In this document: positions 17,957-25,502 of the stretch, piece by piece | Layout: each line of letters starts with the position of its first letter | Numbering within the stretch: the first letter of the stretch is position 1 | From: Hydrogenophaga sp. | GTDB lineage: Bacteria > Pseudomonadota > Gammaproteobacteria > Burkholderiales > Burkholderiaceae_C | DNA: 38,465 bases | Direction of reading: 5' to 3' | Assembly: GCA_030653975.1 (NCBI GenBank) | Contig: JAURYH010000012.1 | Location: 1-38,465, forward strand | The notes under the pieces: generated by a model | Seen by the model: the letters and a program-made list of their open reading frames with translations, nothing else | Told to the model about the DNA's origin: nothing | Database searches by the model: none | Made by a program: the position numbers and the translations under genes

Positions 17957-17988
17957 GGGTGGGTGTCCTGTGAAGTGTTGGCGGGGGA

Positions 17989-18131
17989 GCCCCCACCCCT
18001 GCCCTCCCCCAGAGGGGGAGGGAGAAAGAGGGATCGTTCTGCCCTGACTCCCTCGCTCTGCATGGGAGGGGGAAAGAGGGGAAGTCTGGACTTCACACCC
18101 TCCCCCTCTGGGGGAGGGCTGGGGTGGGGGC
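17989..18131. repeat. paired palindromic repeats between hydratase and dehydrogenase genes
   Basis: One full unit (17989-18023, starting GCCCCCACCCCTGCCCTCCC) and one inverted unit (18098-18131, ending CTGGGGTGGGGGC) flank a degenerate middle copy at about 18048-18080. The block fills the 190-base gap between the acyl-CoA dehydrogenase stop and the hydratase start and can fold into a large hairpin in the operon mRNA. Confidence 0.8.
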
Positions 18132-18146
18132 CCGCGCGCAGCAGCC

Positions 18147-19319
18147 TCATTTCACCGCCCTCTTCGCGATTCCCATGGTCTTCGAAAGGATGCCCAGCAT
18201 CACCTCATCCGCCCCGCCGCCAATCGACGCCAGCCGACCATCGCGGAACATGCGCGAGACCTTGTTCTCCCACGTATAGCCCATGCCGCCCCAGAACTGC
18301 AAGCAGGTGTCGGGCACCAGCCTGTTGAGCCGGCCGGCTTTCAGCTTGGCCATGGTCGCCCACTCGGTCACGTCGGCACCCGCCACGTAGTGTTCACACG
18401 CCTGGTAGGTCAGCGCGCGCAGGCTCTCGACCTCGGTCTTCATCTCGGCCAGCTTGAACTGCACCCACTGCTGGTCGGCCAGCGTGGCGCCGAACAGCTG
18501 GCGCTCCTGCGCGTAGTCCACGGTCCACTGGATGCAGTTGCTCAGGCTCTGGATGCAGCTGGCCGCCGCCCACAGGCGCTCCTCCTGGAACTGCTGCATC
18601 TGGTAGATGAAGCCCGCGCCCTCGGCGCCGATGCGGTAACGCTGCGGCACGCGCACTTCGTCGAAGAACAGCAGGCCGGTGTCGCTGCTGTTCATGCCGA
18701 TCTTCCGGATCTTCTGACCGACCTCGAAGCCTTTGACGGTCTTGCCGTTCTCGCGCAGCGGCACCATGACCAGGCTCTTGTTCTTGTGCGCCGGGCCGTC
18801 GCTGGTGTTGACCAGCATGCACATCCAGTCGGCCTGCAGGCTGTTGGTGATCCACATCTTCTGGCCGCTGATGACGTAGTCGTCGCCATCCTTGCGCGCC
18901 GTGGTCTTGATGGCCGACACGTCGCTGCCCGCGCCGGGTTCGCTCACGCCGATGCAGCCCACCATGTCGCCCGCGATGGCCGGCGCGAGGAACTGGGCGC
19001 GCAACGCGTCGCTGCCGAAGCGTGCCAGCGCCGGTGTGGCCATGTCGGTCTGCACGCCGATCGCCATGGGCACGCCGCCGCAGTGGATGTGGCCCAGCGT
19101 CTCGGCCATGGCCAGGCTGTACGAGTAGTCCAGCCCCGCGCCGCCATAGGCCTCGGGTTTGGTCAGGCCCAGCAGGCCGAGCCGGCCGAGGCCTTTGAAG
19201 ACTTCGTGCGCGGGAAAGATTTCGGCCGCCTCCCACTCGTCCACGTGCGGGTTGATGTGTTCGTCGATGTAGCGCTTGAGCGTGGCCTGGATTTCGCGGT
19301 GTTCGTGGGTGAACTGCAT
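18147..19319 (-). CDS. atuD: acyl-CoA dehydrogenase, citronellyl-CoA dehydrogenase-like
   Basis: The protein has 390 residues. ACAD features are visible: GCIGVSEPGAGSDVSAIKTTA for flavin and substrate binding, MWITNSLQADWMCMLVNTS, the C-terminal RQLFGATLADQQWVQFKLAEM and FWGGMGYTWENKVSRMFRD, with a Glu near the usual catalytic place. The enzyme would desaturate a branched acyl-CoA with FAD and pass electrons to ETF. It lies between the carboxylase beta and hydratase genes, the position of atuD in pseudomonads. The start at 19319 has GGAGACC upstream on the minus strand. The gene symbol is from context and overall flavour, not from a search. Confidence 0.75.
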   Translation of the reverse strand: MQFTHEHREIQATLKRYIDEHINPHVDEWEAAEIFPAHEVFKGLGRLGLLGLTKPEAYGGAGLDYSYSLAMAETLGHIHCGGVPMAIGVQTDMATPALARFGSDALRAQFLAPAIAGDMVGCIGVSEPGAGSDVSAIKTTARKDGDDYVISGQKMWITNSLQADWMCMLVNTSDGPAHKNKSLVMVPLRENGKTVKGFEVGQKIRKIGMNSSDTGLLFFDEVRVPQRYRIGAEGAGFIYQMQQFQEERLWAAASCIQSLSNCIQWTVDYAQERQLFGATLADQQWVQFKLAEMKTEVESLRALTYQACEHYVAGADVTEWATMAKLKAGRLNRLVPDTCLQFWGGMGYTWENKVSRMFRDGRLASIGGGADEVMLGILSKTMGIAKRAVK

Positions 19320-19340
19320 GGGGGGTCTCCTGTTCGGTTG

Positions 19341-19384
19341 GGGACAGATTCAGGGAGCGCTGCGCGCGTCCCTGGGTCTGTCCC
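19341..19384. repeat. GGGACAGA...TCTGTCCC palindrome
   Basis: Eight-base perfect outer arms and five-base inner arms (AGGGA/TCCCT) enclose GCGCTGCGCGCG. It sits alone between the carboxylase beta stop and the dehydrogenase start. The GGGGACAGATTC edge resembles repeats mobilised by REP-associated transposases, but none is in the window. Confidence 0.65.
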
Positions 19385-19392
19385 ACAAGGTC

Positions 19393-21087
19393 TTACATGC
19401 GCGCCACGCCGAACTGCATCGGCCGGGGCTGGCGCGCCGCCGCTTCGGCGCAGGTGTCGAGGCAGAAACTCAGCACGGCGCGCGTGTCGCGCGGGTCGAT
19501 CACGCCGTCGTCCAGCACCAGGCCGCTGGTGTGGAACACATCGGCCTGGCTTTCGAACACGTTCACGATCTGGTCGAACTGCGCCTGCATCTGCGCCGGG
19601 TCGGGCGTGATGCCTTTGCGCGCCATGCCGGCTTCGGCCACGATCTGCATGGTGCGCGCGGCCTGCTCGCCGCCCATGACGGCGGTGCGCGCGTTGGGCC
19701 AGCTGAACAGGAAACGCGGCGCGTAGCCGCGGCCGCACATGCCGTAATTGCCGGCGCCAAACGAGGCCCCGCACTGCACGGTGATCTGCGGCACGGTGGC
19801 GTTGGTCACGGCCTGGATCATCTTGCTGCCGTGTTTGATCATGCCGCCCTGCTCGCTCTCCTTGCCGACCATGTAGCCGGTGGTGTTCTGCAGGTAGATG
19901 AGCGGGTGGCCGAGCTGGCACATCCACTGGATGAAGTGCGTGGCCTTGTTGGCACCGGCCACGTCGATCGGGCCGTTGTTGCTGATGAGGCCCACGGCGT
20001 GGCCGCCGATGCGGGCCTGGGCGCAGACGGTGGCGGCGCCGTAGAGGGGTTTGAATTCGAGGATGTCAGAGGCGTCGGTGATGCGCAGCATCACCTCGCG
20101 CATGTCCACGGGTTCGCGGTGGTGCGGGGGCATGAGGGCGAGCAGGTCGTCGGCTTCGTGGAGGGGTGGGTGGGCGTGGCCCCCACCCCTGCCCTCCCCC
20201 AGAGGGGGAGGGAGTGAGGACGCGCCCAGGGAATCTGACTCCCTCCCCCTCTGGGGGAGGGTTGGGGTGGGGGCCCGTGCGCACCAGTCCAACTGCCCCA
20301 CCACCCAACGCGCCAAACCCAAAGCCTCCCGATCATCCTCCGCCAGGTACTCCCCCAGCCCGGACACCGCCGTGTGCATCTCCGCCCCACCCAGTTCCTC
20401 TTCGGTCGCCACCTCGCCGGTCGCGGCCATCAGCAGCGGCGGGCCGGCGAGAAAAGCGCGCGATCGCCCACGCACCATGATCACCACGTCGGAGAGGCCC
20501 GGCATGTAGGCGCCGCCCGCCGTGCCCGAGCCGTGCTGCACCGTGATCACCGGCAGGCCCGCGGCCGAGAGGCGCGCGAGGTTGCGGAACAGCGCCCCCC
20601 CTTGCACAAAACCTTCCACCTTGTATTTGGTGAGGTTGGCGCCGGCGCTTTCCACCAGGTGCACGAAGGGCAGCTTCTGTTCCAGCGCGATCGCCTGCAC
20701 GCGCAAAATTTTCTCCAGCCCGCGCGGCTGGATCGCGCCGGCCTCGATGCCCGAATCGCTCGCCACCACCATGCAGCGCACGCCGCTGATGAAACCGATG
20801 CCGGCCACAACGCCGCCGCCGGGCACGGACTTCTCGGGGTCCTTGCTGTCCTGCAGAAAACCGGCGAGCGAACACAGTGGCAGGAAAGGTGCGCCGGGGT
20901 CCAGCAAGAGGCCAATGCGCTCGCGCGGCAGCAACTGGCCACGCTTGTCGAACACCGGCCGGGACTTCGCCGAGGCCTGGGCGGCGCGGTCTTCGAGGGC
21001 GCGCAGTTGCGCGATGCGGTCGAGCATGGCTTCGCGGCGCTGCGCGGCTTGCTCGCTGTGGGGGTTGAAGCTGGAAGAGAAGCTCAT
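19393..21087 (-). CDS. atuC: acyl-CoA carboxylase carboxyltransferase (beta) subunit, geranyl-CoA carboxylase-like
   Basis: The protein has 564 residues. The N-terminal crotonase-like half has FVHLVESAGANL, the oxyanion loop GTAGGAYMPGLSD and the segment RAFLAGPPLLMAATGE. The C-terminal half has GAGNYGMCGRGYAPRF. It transfers CO2 from biotin to the gamma-methyl of an enoyl-CoA. The GLSDVVIMVRGRS version of the loop differs from the typical methylcrotonyl-CoA enzyme (MADESIIVRKQ-like) and is closer to the geranyl-CoA type. About 37 residues in the middle (PTPTLPQRGRE through GEGRGGG) come from an in-frame pair of palindromic repeats at 20179-20274. The start overlaps the SDR stop as ATGA. Confidence 0.7.
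   Translation of the reverse strand: MSFSSSFNPHSEQAAQRREAMLDRIAQLRALEDRAAQASAKSRPVFDKRGQLLPRERIGLLLDPGAPFLPLCSLAGFLQDSKDPEKSVPGGGVVAGIGFISGVRCMVVASDSGIEAGAIQPRGLEKILRVQAIALEQKLPFVHLVESAGANLTKYKVEGFVQGGALFRNLARLSAAGLPVITVQHGSGTAGGAYMPGLSDVVIMVRGRSRAFLAGPPLLMAATGEVATEEELGGAEMHTAVSGLGEYLAEDDREALGLARWVVGQLDWCARAPTPTLPQRGRESDSLGASSLPPPLGEGRGGGHAHPPLHEADDLLALMPPHHREPVDMREVMLRITDASDILEFKPLYGAATVCAQARIGGHAVGLISNNGPIDVAGANKATHFIQWMCQLGHPLIYLQNTTGYMVGKESEQGGMIKHGSKMIQAVTNATVPQITVQCGASFGAGNYGMCGRGYAPRFLFSWPNARTAVMGGEQAARTMQIVAEAGMARKGITPDPAQMQAQFDQIVNVFESQADVFHTSGLVLDDGVIDPRDTRAVLSFCLDTCAEAAARQPRPMQFGVARM
20179..20274. repeat. in-frame inverted pair of palindromic repeats inside the carboxylase beta gene
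   Basis: Units at 20179-20214 and 20239-20274 are inverted copies (GCCCCCACCCCTGCCCTCCC... and its reverse complement) around a 24-base spacer. The block is open in the coding frame and adds about 32-37 residues between the two crotonase halves of the enzyme. Confidence 0.85.
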
Positions 21088-22082
21088 GCGGCGGAGCCCC
21101 CACCCCTGCCCTCCCCCAGAGGGGGAGGGGGAAAGAGGGCGCGCGCTGCGTCCACTCCCTCCCCCTCTGGGGGAGGGCCGGGGTGGGGGCCATCCCCCGC
21201 AAACACCTTGGGCGTCACATACCGGTGAAAGCCCTCAAACGGCTTCACCGCATCACGCCCCTGCGCCTCCACGGGCGCGGCCACCTGGCCCCAGCCCATG
21301 CGCACCTGCGGCCGTGCGCCGTCCACGCGCAGCACCGTGCCGCTGATGAAGCTGGCCGCGGGCGAGAGCAGGAAGACGATGGCCGCCGAGGTTTCCGCCT
21401 CGTTGCCGAAACGTCCGGCCGGCACGGTGTCGCGCATCTCGCGCAGCATCGGCCCCGCCTCTTCGGGATAGTGGTCCATGCCGCTCGATGCGATGTAGCC
21501 CGGCGCCACGGCGTTCACGCGCACGCCGCTCTTCGCCCACTCCAGCGCCGCGGTTTCGGTGAAGCTCACCATGCCCGCGCGCGCCGCGCCGCTGTGGCCC
21601 ATGCCAGGCATGGAGCCCCAGATGTCGGCCACGATGTTGACGATGGCGCCGCCCCGCGCCTGCATGCTCTGCAGGTAACACTCGCGCGCCACCAGGAAGC
21701 CGCCAGTGAGGTTGGTGTCGATCACCGCCTGCCAGCCCCTGGCGCTGATCTGTTCCAGCGGCGTGATGTACTGGCCGCCCGCGTTGTTCACCAGGCCATG
21801 GATGCGGCCGTGTTCGGCCACGATGACCGCGACCATGTGGCGCACCGCGTCTTCCTGCCGGATGTCGCAACTGTGGAACGTGGCCCGCCCACCGTCGGCC
21901 TCGATCTCGGCGGCCGTGGCCTGCAGTTTCTCGACCTTGCGCCCCACCAGCACCACCATCGCGCCCAGGCTGGCGAGTTCGTGCGCGGTGCAGCGGCCGA
22001 TGCCCGAGCCGCCACCGGTGACCACCACCACGCGCCCGGCCAGCAGGCCCGGCGCAAATGCGGAACGGTAGCCACCACTCAT
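21084..22082 (-). CDS. short-chain dehydrogenase/reductase with altered active site
   Basis: The protein has 332 residues. The Rossmann start VVVTGGGSGIGR (residues 20-30), the NNAG structural motif (99-102) and the C-terminal FISGTVLRVDG pattern identify a classical SDR. The active-site Tyr-x3-Lys region reads GHSGAARAG, with His163 and Arg168 in place of Tyr and Lys, as in some dienoyl-CoA-reductase-like SDRs, so a standard alcohol dehydrogenase reaction is doubtful. The operon position matches atuB. The last about 38 residues (from GPHPGPPPEGEG) derive from palindromic repeats and reach the ATGA overlap with the next gene. The start overlaps the TetR stop. Confidence 0.8.
   Translation of the reverse strand: MSGGYRSAFAPGLLAGRVVVVTGGGSGIGRCTAHELASLGAMVVLVGRKVEKLQATAAEIEADGGRATFHSCDIRQEDAVRHMVAVIVAEHGRIHGLVNNAGGQYITPLEQISARGWQAVIDTNLTGGFLVARECYLQSMQARGGAIVNIVADIWGSMPGMGHSGAARAGMVSFTETAALEWAKSGVRVNAVAPGYIASSGMDHYPEEAGPMLREMRDTVPAGRFGNEAETSAAIVFLLSPAASFISGTVLRVDGARPQVRMGWGQVAAPVEAQGRDAVKPFEGFHRYVTPKVFAGDGPHPGPPPEGEGVDAARALFPPPPLGEGRGGGSAA
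21095..21190. repeat. inverted pair of palindromic repeats at the SDR/carboxylase junction
   Basis: Units at 21095-21130 and 21155-21190 are inverted copies with the same layout as the block at 20179-20274. They encode the C-terminal tail of the SDR. Confidence 0.85.
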
Positions 22083-22759
22083 GTCGGGTCCTTCAGAAAC
22101 AGCAGCAGCGCGGTCTGGGTCAGATCGTCCAACGTGGCCTTGCGGCCCGGGTCGTACCACTGCACCGACCAGTTCAGCGCGCCAAACAGCATCAGCCGCG
22201 TCAGCCCCGGGTCGCCGCGCAGTTCGCCGCTGGCGTGCAGGGCCTGCAGCACCGGCACCCAGGCCGCTTCGTAGTCGGCCTTCAGGCGGTTGACTTCGCT
22301 GCGCTGCGCCTCGGACAGCGAGCGCCATTCGTACAACATCACCGGGATGAAATCGCTGTCGGGTCCGAGCAGCACTTCAAAGTGGCTGCGCACCAGCACC
22401 CGCAGGCAATCGCGCGCGCCCAGGGCTCGCCCGTTCATGGCGCCCGCGGCCACCGCGCTGCCCATGGCCGCCGCCTGGCGCCGCAGCGCGCTCTGCATGC
22501 CTTCGCGCATCACGCCGGCCAGCAGGGCTTCCTTGTTCTCGAAGTGGTAGAAAGGCGAGCCCGAGCGCATGCCGGCGGCGGCGGCGATGTCGCGCGTGCT
22601 GGTGGCGGCGAACCCCTGCTGCCGAAACAGGCGGGCCGCGGCTTGCAGCAGGGCCTGCCGGCGGTTGCCGTCATCGCGCTCGTCGTCGGTTTTTCGCGGT
22701 CGACCGCGTGCCCGGCGGGGCGCGTCCGGGGTGGCCGTGTCGTTAGATGGGCTGTTCAT
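22079..22759 (-). CDS. TetR-family transcriptional regulator of the acyl-CoA operon
   Basis: The protein has 226 residues. A basic N-terminal arm (RRARGRPRKTDDE) precedes the TetR helix-turn-helix: ALLQAAARLFRQQGFAATSTRDIAAAAGMRSGSPFYHFENKEALL shows the canonical pattern with its FYHF-KEAL end. The ligand domain is long and hydrophobic, as in regulators that bind acyl-CoA or fatty-acid-like effectors. It is the first gene of the minus-strand operon and overlaps the SDR gene as ATGA, so it is likely autoregulated. AtuR, which represses the pseudomonad atu cluster, is also a TetR protein; equivalence is inferred. A 34-base palindrome lies 25 bases upstream. Confidence 0.85.
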   Translation of the reverse strand: MNSPSNDTATPDAPRRARGRPRKTDDERDDGNRRQALLQAAARLFRQQGFAATSTRDIAAAAGMRSGSPFYHFENKEALLAGVMREGMQSALRRQAAAMGSAVAAGAMNGRALGARDCLRVLVRSHFEVLLGPDSDFIPVMLYEWRSLSEAQRSEVNRLKADYEAAWVPVLQALHASGELRGDPGLTRLMLFGALNWSVQWYDPGRKATLDDLTQTALLLFLKDPT

Positions 22760-22783
22760 GGCAACGAACCATAGCAGTCCGCG

Positions 22784-22817
22784 TTATTTTCAGCAAGCAC
22801 ATGCTTTGCATAAATAA
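22784..22817. promoter_or_regulatory. 34-base interrupted palindrome, candidate operator
   Basis: TTATTT...AAATAA outer arms (six of six pairs) and AAGCA...TGCTT inner arms (five of five pairs) share one centre at 22800/22801. The site lies in the 184-base divergent gap between the TetR gene and the antiporter gene, in unusually AT-rich sequence, as expected for a TetR operator overlapping promoters. Confidence 0.5.
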
Positions 22818-22943
22818 GACCCGGTCGCGGTGTGCCCACGCACCCATCCGGCCGAGCGGCACCCCAGTCTGGTATTGGTGCATGGCGTGTGTCCCTTTGT
22901 TACCCTTGACCTGTCCTGACCACCACCATCCGCGCTCGACGTC

Positions 22944-24611
22944 ATGCACGAACCCTTTGCCGAGTTTGCCGCCCTGCTGCTGATCTGCGCGCTCACCGGC
23001 GCCTTGTTTGTCCGCCTGCGCCAGCCGGTGCTGATCGCCTACATCGTCGTCGGCGTGCTGGTCGGGCCAGCCGTTTTCGGCCTCGTCACGGCGCACGACA
23101 AGATCGACCTGCTCGCCCAGGTGGGCGTGGCGGTGCTGCTGTTTGCGGTGGGCCTCAAGCTCGACCTGCACCACATCCGCCACATCGGCCCGGTGGCGCT
23201 GGCCACGGGGCTGGGCCAGTTGAGCTTCACCATCGTGATCGGTTTTGCCATCGTGATGGCGCTGGGCCGCGAATGGCTGGAGGCCCTGTACATCGCGGTG
23301 GCCCTCACCTTCTCCAGCACCATCATCATCGTCAAGCTGCTGTCGGACAAGCGCGAGCTCGACAGCCTGCACGGGCGCATCGCCGTGGGCTTCCTGATCG
23401 TGCAGGACCTGGCGGTGGTGATCGCCATGATGGCCATGAGCGCCCTGCGTGGCACCGGCGGAGCCGACGGCGCCGAAACGGCGCTGATCGATGTGGCCCT
23501 TTCGCTGGCCTGGCGGCTGGCGCTGGCGGCCGCGCTGATGTTCGTGCTGATGCGCTGGGTGCTGCCGCGGGTGGTGGCGTCCATGGCACGCTCGCAGGAG
23601 CTGCTGCTGGTGTTCGCGATCGCCTGGGGCGTGGCGCTCGCGGCCCTGGGCGAATGGGCCGGCTTCAGCAAGGAGGCGGGGGCTTTCCTGGCGGGCTTCT
23701 CGCTGGCCTCCACGCCCTACCGCGAAGCCATGAACGCGCGCCTGACCGGCATCCGCGACTTCCTGCTGCTGTTCTTTTTCATTGACCTCGGCGCCCGGCT
23801 CGACTTCTCGACCCTGGGCGCGGAAGTGGGGCCCGCGCTGCTGCTGTCGCTGTTCGTGCTGATCGGCAATCCACTGATCGTGATGGCCATCATGGGCTAC
23901 ATGGGCTACCGCAAACGCACCGGCTTCATGGCCGGTCTCACGGTGGCGCAGATCAGCGAGTTCTCCATCGTGTTCATGGCCATGGGCATCACGCTCGGCC
24001 ACGTTGGCACGCCGGCCCTGGGCCTGACCACGCTGGTCGGCGTGATCACGATCACCCTCTCCACCTACATGATCCTGTACTCGCAGCCGCTCTACGAACG
24101 CCTGGCGCCGTGGCTGGGGCGCTTCGAGCGTCTGCGGCCCTTCCGGGAGCTGGCCGCCGAGCAGCAGCCGGCCGAGCAGCGCCCTGCCGAGGTGATCGTG
24201 TTCGGACTGGGGCGCTACGGCAGCCGGCTGCTGAGGCAGCTGAGGGCGGCGGGCGTCGAAGCGATCGGCGTCGACTTCGACCCCGAGGCGGTGAAAACGC
24301 TGCAGGCCCTGCAGCTGCCGGTGCATTTCGGCGACGGTGAGGACCCGGATTTTCTGGAAACCCTGCCGCTGACGCAGCTGCACTGGGTCGTCACCACCTT
24401 CCCCCAATGGGACTCGAACCGCGCCTTGCTGCACGCCCTGAAATCCGCGCGCTTCGAAGGCCAGGTGGTGGCGGCGGTGCGCGACGCGGCCCACGGCCGC
24501 GAGCTCGGCCACGCGGGCGTCCGCCATATCCTCAACCCCTTCGAAGACGCCGCCGACCACGCAGCCGGGCAACTGGCCCAGGCGATCCACAACAAGGAGA
24601 ACGCAGCATGA
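22944..24611 (+). CDS. CPA2-type monovalent cation:proton antiporter with TrkA-N domain (KefB/KefC/YbaL-like)
   Basis: The protein has 555 residues. The first about 385 residues form 12 or so membrane helices with CPA2 landmarks: VLIAYIVVGVLVGP, LLFAVGLKLDL, ALTFSSTIIIVKLLSDKRE and GFLIVQDLAVV. The C-terminal cytoplasmic RCK/TrkA-N domain starts VIVFGLGRYGSRLLRQL (GxGxxG) and continues to the end. Homologues export K+ in exchange for protons and are gated by nucleotides or glutathione adducts. It starts a tight plus-strand operon; its stop overlaps the next start as ATGA. Confidence 0.85.
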   Translation: MHEPFAEFAALLLICALTGALFVRLRQPVLIAYIVVGVLVGPAVFGLVTAHDKIDLLAQVGVAVLLFAVGLKLDLHHIRHIGPVALATGLGQLSFTIVIGFAIVMALGREWLEALYIAVALTFSSTIIIVKLLSDKRELDSLHGRIAVGFLIVQDLAVVIAMMAMSALRGTGGADGAETALIDVALSLAWRLALAAALMFVLMRWVLPRVVASMARSQELLLVFAIAWGVALAALGEWAGFSKEAGAFLAGFSLASTPYREAMNARLTGIRDFLLLFFFIDLGARLDFSTLGAEVGPALLLSLFVLIGNPLIVMAIMGYMGYRKRTGFMAGLTVAQISEFSIVFMAMGITLGHVGTPALGLTTLVGVITITLSTYMILYSQPLYERLAPWLGRFERLRPFRELAAEQQPAEQRPAEVIVFGLGRYGSRLLRQLRAAGVEAIGVDFDPEAVKTLQALQLPVHFGDGEDPDFLETLPLTQLHWVVTTFPQWDSNRALLHALKSARFEGQVVAAVRDAAHGRELGHAGVRHILNPFEDAADHAAGQLAQAIHNKENAA

Positions 24612-25501
24612 AAGCCTGGGGACCGATCCTCGCCACCACCGACTTCTCCGGCCCGGCCCGCCACGCCGCCGACCGCGCCGCGCGCCTGGCCCACGAGACC
24701 GGCAGCCCGCTGACGCTGATGCATGTGATGCCTGGCGAGGCGCTGGCCGAACTGCGCCAGTGGCTGGGCTCGGGGCACGCCACCGAAGGCCGGCTGGTGG
24801 AGGACAACCGCCAGCAGCTGCAGCAGCTCGCCGAGCGTTTGCGCACCCAACACCACATCACCGTGCAGGTGGTCGAATCCAGCGGCTCGGTGCTCGACGA
24901 GATCCGCCAGCAGGCCGAGGCGCTGGACGCGTCCCTGCTGGTGCTGGGCGCACGCGGGGCGGGCTTCCTGCGCCGGCTGGTGCTGGGCTCCACCTCGGAG
25001 CGCCTGCTGCGCCGCACCAGCCGGCCCGTGCTGGTGGTGCGCCAGACCCCCCACGAGCCCTACCGCAGGGTGCTGCTGGCGCTGGATTTTTCGCCCTGGT
25101 CGGTGCAGGCGGTGAGCGTTGCGCTTCGCGTGGCGCCCCACGCCCGCTTCGTGCTGCTCAACGCGTTCCAGGTGCCGTTCGAGGACAAGCTGCGCTACGC
25201 CGGTGTCGACACCGCCACCATCGACCACTACCGCGTCCAGGCACGCGCCGAAGCCGTGCAACGCGTCAACGAGCTCGCCGCGCAGACGGGCCTGAAGCCC
25301 GGCCAGTGGGAAGCCTGTGTGATCGAGGGCGATGCGTCGCAGCGCATCGTGGAGCAGGAACAGGAACGCGACTGCGACCTGGTGGTGCTGGGCAAACACG
25401 GTCAGTCGGCCACCGAAGACCTGTTGCTGGGCAGCGTGACCAAGCATGTGCTCGCCGAGGGCAGCACCGACGTGCTGGTGTCCACCGCCCGGGCCGTCTG
25501 A
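24608..25501 (+). CDS. tandem UspA-domain universal stress protein
   Basis: The protein has 297 residues with two UspA domains. Each ends with the ATP-binding pattern G-x2-G-x9-G-S: GARGAGFLRRLVLGS in the first and GKHGQSATEDLLLGS in the second, so both halves are of the nucleotide-binding class. A ribosome-binding AAGGAG precedes the start, which overlaps the antiporter stop. Usp proteins often bind and regulate transporters; the position between an antiporter and an anion transporter suggests a cytoplasmic ATP-sensing partner, which is inference. Confidence 0.9.
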   Translation: MKAWGPILATTDFSGPARHAADRAARLAHETGSPLTLMHVMPGEALAELRQWLGSGHATEGRLVEDNRQQLQQLAERLRTQHHITVQVVESSGSVLDEIRQQAEALDASLLVLGARGAGFLRRLVLGSTSERLLRRTSRPVLVVRQTPHEPYRRVLLALDFSPWSVQAVSVALRVAPHARFVLLNAFQVPFEDKLRYAGVDTATIDHYRVQARAEAVQRVNELAAQTGLKPGQWEACVIEGDASQRIVEQEQERDCDLVVLGKHGQSATEDLLLGSVTKHVLAEGSTDVLVSTARAV

Positions 25502-25502
25502 C

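Noticed and set aside
20179..21190. Regularly repeated GC-rich units considered as a CRISPR-like array
   Set aside because: The units are palindromic, occur as inverted pairs, lie within coding frames and have no unique similar-length spacers or cas genes.
24404..24420. GGTTCGAGTCCCATTGG on the minus strand, like a tRNA T-arm and 3' end
   Set aside because: It lies inside the TrkA-N domain of the antiporter gene, and no D-arm, anticodon arm or acceptor strand precedes it.
22743..24590. 615-codon minus-strand open frame opposite the antiporter gene
   Set aside because: Its composition (His, Gln, Arg and Ala rich, low complexity) is typical of an antisense frame; the plus strand encodes a clear CPA2 antiporter.
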